A stretch of DNA of 8,753 nt from positions 1 to 8,753 of the forward strand of contig JAADHP010000144.1 of NCBI GenBank assembly GCA_013151785.1, written 5' to 3'. Source of the DNA: Nitrospirota bacterium. GTDB taxonomy: Bacteria; Nitrospirota; Thermodesulfovibrionia; Thermodesulfovibrionales; JdFR-85. Shown piece by piece: positions 6,268 to 8,753 of the stretch. Position 1 is the stretch's first letter. Every line of letters begins with the position of its first letter. A program made the position numbers and the translations under genes. Below the pieces are notes generated by a model. That model was given only the letters and a program-made list of their open reading frames with translations, made no database searches and was not told the origin of the DNA.

Positions 6268-7703
6268 TGGCACTTGAGACAAGATTAGATCTGAAGTTAT
6301 CTCAAAAGCTGGTACTTACGCCACAGCTTCAACAGGCTATCAAGCTGTTACAATTACCGCAACTTGAGCTTACCCAGGCCATAAATCAGGAACTTGCCGA
6401 AAATCCCTTTCTTGAAGAGGTGCAGGATGAAGAAACACAGTTAAAGGAGAATGAAAAGACTGAAGAGGATTCGGAACAGGGCATTGAGGATGACCTTCCT
6501 CTGCCACTGGAAAGACTTATGAGTTTCAGGGTAGACGAATACTTTGAAGAACGCAGCAGTGATGGTCGTGACCTTGGATACTTTAATCCTGGTATTGAGT
6601 CACAACCTTCCTTCGAACAGTTCCTGAGCAACTCATCCACACTGTATGATCATCTGCAGTGGCAGCTCAGACTACTTCCCTTAGATGATAAGATAAAATC
6701 CATTGCAGAGGTTGCCATAGGGAACATTGACGAGAACGGTTATCTGAGGGCCAGTGAGGAAGAACTGGCCCAACTCTGTAAGGCTGATATCAATGATGTG
6801 AGAGAGACTATAAGGATTATCCAGGATCTTGACCCTCCTGGAGTGGGTGCAAGAGACCTCAGAGAGTGTCTGTTGATACAGATCAGAGCACTCGGACTTG
6901 GTAACACCCTTGTGGAAAGGATTGTAAAAAACAACCTTAGAGAACTGGAGAAGAGAAACTATAATGCCATTGCCAGACAATATGCCTCTCCAATTGAGGA
7001 TGTTATGATGGCTGTTGAAATCATTTCCAGTCTTGACCCCAAACCAGCACGAAACTTCACAAGTCATGAAACCAACTACATTGTTCCTGATGTGTTTGTT
7101 TTCAGAACAGATGATGGCTACAAGATCACCTTGAACAATGAGGGAATTCCCAGACTCAGGATAAACAATTACTACAGGAGACTGTTGAACAAAAAAGATC
7201 TGTCCAAGGAAGAGAAGAGGTTCCTTCGGGAACGGTACAGGTCTGCTGACTGGTTGTTGAAAAGTCTTGACCAGAGAAACAAAACAATATATAAAGTGAC
7301 GGAAAGTATTCTTAAATTCCAGAGAGAATTCTTTGATAGAGGTCCCCAGTATGTCAAACCCCTTAATCTCCGGGATGTTGCAGAAGACATAAATATGCAT
7401 GAAAGTACCATAAGCAGGGTGACCCTCAACAAATACCTTGCATGCAGTCATGGCATCTTCAGTTTCCGTTTCTTTTTCTCCAGTGCCCTGAAAGGAGATA
7501 AAGGCGATGTTTCTTCCACAGTGGTTAAGGAGATGATTAAAAAGATAATTGATGAGGAAGATCCCAGGAAACCTTACAGTGATCAAAAGATTGCTGACAT
7601 GCTGAAGGAGAAGAATATCAAAATCGCAAGACGTACTGTTGCAAAATACCGAGAAGAGATGAAGATACCTTCACATACCCATAGAAAAAGGGTTGATATC
7701 TGA
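6267..7703 (+). CDS. rpoN: RNA polymerase sigma-54 factor RpoN
   Basis: Sigma-54 directs RNA polymerase to -24/-12 promoters and needs an AAA+ activator to open DNA. The 478-residue length is typical. Region I at the N terminus is glutamine/leucine rich (LVLTPQLQQAIKLLQL, residues 16-31) and is the activator-response segment. An acidic region II follows (about 48-80, EEVQDEETQLKENEKTEED). The core-binding domain covers roughly residues 105-310 (GNIDENGYL; DLDPPGVGARDLRECL). The helix-turn-helix reads LRDVAEDINMHESTISRVTLNKY, and the RpoN box ARRTVAKYRE is intact at 454-463, which recognises the -24 element. The start codon overlaps the lptB stop and has GGAGGAG about 11 bases upstream. The lptB-rpoN-hpf-rapZ order matches the conserved cluster seen in many Gram-negative bacteria. 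I saw no -24/-12 promoter in the window. Confidence 0.98.
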   Translation: MALETRLDLKLSQKLVLTPQLQQAIKLLQLPQLELTQAINQELAENPFLEEVQDEETQLKENEKTEEDSEQGIEDDLPLPLERLMSFRVDEYFEERSSDGRDLGYFNPGIESQPSFEQFLSNSSTLYDHLQWQLRLLPLDDKIKSIAEVAIGNIDENGYLRASEEELAQLCKADINDVRETIRIIQDLDPPGVGARDLRECLLIQIRALGLGNTLVERIVKNNLRELEKRNYNAIARQYASPIEDVMMAVEIISSLDPKPARNFTSHETNYIVPDVFVFRTDDGYKITLNNEGIPRLRINNYYRRLLNKKDLSKEEKRFLRERYRSADWLLKSLDQRNKTIYKVTESILKFQREFFDRGPQYVKPLNLRDVAEDINMHESTISRVTLNKYLACSHGIFSFRFFFSSALKGDKGDVSSTVVKEMIKKIIDEEDPRKPYSDQKIADMLKEKNIKIARRTVAKYREEMKIPSHTHRKRVDI

Positions 7704-7728
7704 TAGAACATCAATAATTCTAACCGAT

Positions 7729-7736
7729 AGGAGGAG
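7729..7736 (+). promoter_or_regulatory. Strong ribosome binding site of hpf
   Basis: AGGAGGAG is close to a full Shine-Dalgarno match and ends 3 bases before the ATG at 7740 (core AGGAGG ends 5 bases before it). It is the strongest ribosome binding site in the operon, which fits high production of a ribosome-stoichiometric protein without needing coupling to rpoN. Confidence 0.6.
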
Positions 7737-7739
7737 TAA

Positions 7740-8267
7740 ATGAACATTATCGTCAATGGCAGGAATCTGGATATCACACCGGCCCTGAGAGATTATGCAG
7801 AAAGCAAGGTTAAGAAGTTTGATAAGTATTTATCGGGTATCTCAGAGGCATCCATTACTTTAAGCGTTGAGAAGTTCAGACAGAAGGCAGAGGTGATGCT
7901 TAGAGCCAATGGTGTAATGATACAGGCAGAGAGCGAGACAGAGGACATTTATGCCTCTATAGACGAAGTGGTGGAAAAACTTGAAAAGCAGATAAAGAAA
8001 CACAAAGGCAAAATATCTGCTCATAGAAAAGATAACCGTTCTTCCAGGAGGGCAGAGACATCAACGGTAATAGAGGAGCCCCTGGAAGAGCCAAAGGTTA
8101 TCCAGAGAAAGAAACTGGCCATGAAACCCATGAGTCCTGAAGAGGCTGCCATGCAGATGGAACTGCTTGAGAAGGACTTCCTTATTTTTACCAATGCTGA
8201 AACAGGCACCATAAATGTTCTTTACCGCAGGAGGGACGGAAACTTAGAGCTTATTGAGCCTGCATAA
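7740..8267 (+). CDS. hpf: Ribosome hibernation promoting factor, long form (HPF/YfiA family)
   Basis: HPF binds the 30S decoding region in stationary phase and inactivates ribosomes; the long form dimerises to give 100S particles. The 175 residues hold both domains. The N-terminal S30AE domain (about 1-98) begins MNIIVNGRNLDITPALRDYA and contains QAESETEDIYASIDEVVEKL (62-81) and a basic QIKKHKGK stretch. A variable linker follows (about 99-127). The C-terminal dimerisation domain (about 128-173) is well conserved: KPMSPEEAAMQMELLEKDF, then FTNAETGTINVLYRRRDGN and LIEP. The short HPF found in E. coli at this locus lacks that domain. The gene sits 36 bp after rpoN and 4 bp before rapZ, the standard place for hpf. 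Confidence 0.96.
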   Translation: MNIIVNGRNLDITPALRDYAESKVKKFDKYLSGISEASITLSVEKFRQKAEVMLRANGVMIQAESETEDIYASIDEVVEKLEKQIKKHKGKISAHRKDNRSSRRAETSTVIEEPLEEPKVIQRKKLAMKPMSPEEAAMQMELLEKDFLIFTNAETGTINVLYRRRDGNLELIEPA

Positions 8268-8271
8268 CAGA

Positions 8272-8753
8272 ATGTACAGACAGATTATAATAATCACAGG
8301 GCTTTCAGGGGCGGGAAAGACTGTTGCCCTGAGGGCCCTTGAAGATGTGGGTTTTTTCTGTGTGGATAATTTTCCCATTGTATTGCTTCATGACCTGCTG
8401 AACGTATCCTCCAAAGACGAAAATATCAACAGGGTAGCAATAGGCGTTGATGTCAGGGAGAAGGCATTCCTGAAGGATATTAATGAACTTGTTGATTCGC
8501 TGAAGAACACCTTTCATGTTGAGATAATCTTCCTTGAAGCAGAACAGTCCGTTCTAATAAGACGATATAAGGAGACACGCAGACCCCATCCTCTCCAATC
8601 AGAAGGTCTAAGCATTGAAGCGGCCATGAAGAAGGAGATGGAGTTACTCTCCTCACTCAGGGAACTTGCTGATCGTGTGGTGGACACCTCTTCCCTTACC
8701 CCCCATCAGCTAAGGGCTCTGATCATGGAGATCTATGGCGGAAAAACCAACAG
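8272..8753 (+). CDS. rapZ: RNase adapter / nucleotide-binding protein RapZ, N-terminal part (cut by window end)
   Basis: RapZ (YvcJ family) is a P-loop protein; in E. coli it senses glucosamine-6-phosphate, binds small RNAs and delivers GlmZ to RNase E. The first 160 codons are visible with no stop; the full protein is usually about 285 residues. Motifs present are the Walker A GLSGAGKT (10-17), the characteristic VDNFP (31-35) that follows FFC, and RRYKETRRPHPL (97-108), the conserved family signature. The C-terminal RNA-binding domain lies beyond the window. The start ATG is 4 bases after the hpf stop and has no good ribosome binding site, so translational coupling to hpf is likely. The role in this organism is inferred from the family only; many non-enterobacterial RapZ proteins have no known RNA target. 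Confidence 0.95.
   Translation, partial: MYRQIIIITGLSGAGKTVALRALEDVGFFCVDNFPIVLLHDLLNVSSKDENINRVAIGVDVREKAFLKDINELVDSLKNTFHVEIIFLEAEQSVLIRRYKETRRPHPLQSEGLSIEAAMKKEMELLSSLRELADRVVDTSSLTPHQLRALIMEIYGGKTN

Noticed and set aside
6681..7586. 301-residue open frame antisense to rpoN
   Set aside because: It is a mirror of the rpoN codon pattern, shows no domain, and the plus strand gene is unequivocal.
7704..7739. Sigma-54 promoter upstream of hpf, suggested by the adjacent rpoN
   Set aside because: No GG and GC pair at -24/-12 spacing (TGGCAC-N5-TTGC) is present in the gap.

Overview
The window looks like a chromosomal core region of a Gram-negative bacterium. It carries lipopolysaccharide-transport genes (lptC, lptA, lptB) followed by the conserved rpoN-hpf-rapZ gene string. 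GC content is moderate, AGG/AGA arginine and ATA isoleucine codons are common, and glyA sits next to nrdR. This would fit Nitrospirota (Thermodesulfovibrio-like) or a related deep Gram-negative lineage, but the taxonomic guess is an impression only; no search was run. There is no phage, CRISPR, tRNA or rRNA.

Layout: (1) 1-889, the 3' two thirds of glyA (serine hydroxymethyltransferase), broken by a net 7-base loss that removes the codons for Lys-Thr-Leu, including the PLP-binding lysine; the rest of the gene is intact. (2) 890-1179, a non-coding gap almost filled by a 238-bp palindromic element with terminal inverted repeats, a possible 5-bp TATAA target duplication and three internal hairpins; it looks like a MITE and may fold as RNA. 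(3) nrdR and a priA-like gene, overlapping at TGATG. The PriA-like protein keeps its eight zinc cysteines but has lost Walker A, Walker B and the late helicase motifs, so it is probably ATPase-dead. (4) ribF on the minus strand, overlapping the end of priA by 39 bp tail to tail. (5) 4443-4525, a divergent intergenic region. (6) A tightly packed plus-strand operon lptC-lptA-lptB-rpoN-hpf-rapZ, the last gene cut by the window edge.

How the genes work together: LptC, LptA and LptB are the inner-membrane anchor, periplasmic bridge and ATPase of the LPS transport machine; LptF, LptG and LptDE must lie elsewhere. RpoN is sigma-54, HPF is a long-form ribosome hibernation factor and RapZ is an RNA-binding NTPase-like regulator; this succession is conserved widely in Gram-negative bacteria. 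NrdR represses ribonucleotide reductase genes, RibF makes FMN and FAD, and GlyA supplies one-carbon units.

The points most worth checking are the glyA lesion at the catalytic lysine, the ATPase-dead PriA, the palindromic element that abuts the nrdR -10 box, and two genes (nrdR, lptC) whose -10 boxes lie so close to the start codon that leaderless transcripts are likely.
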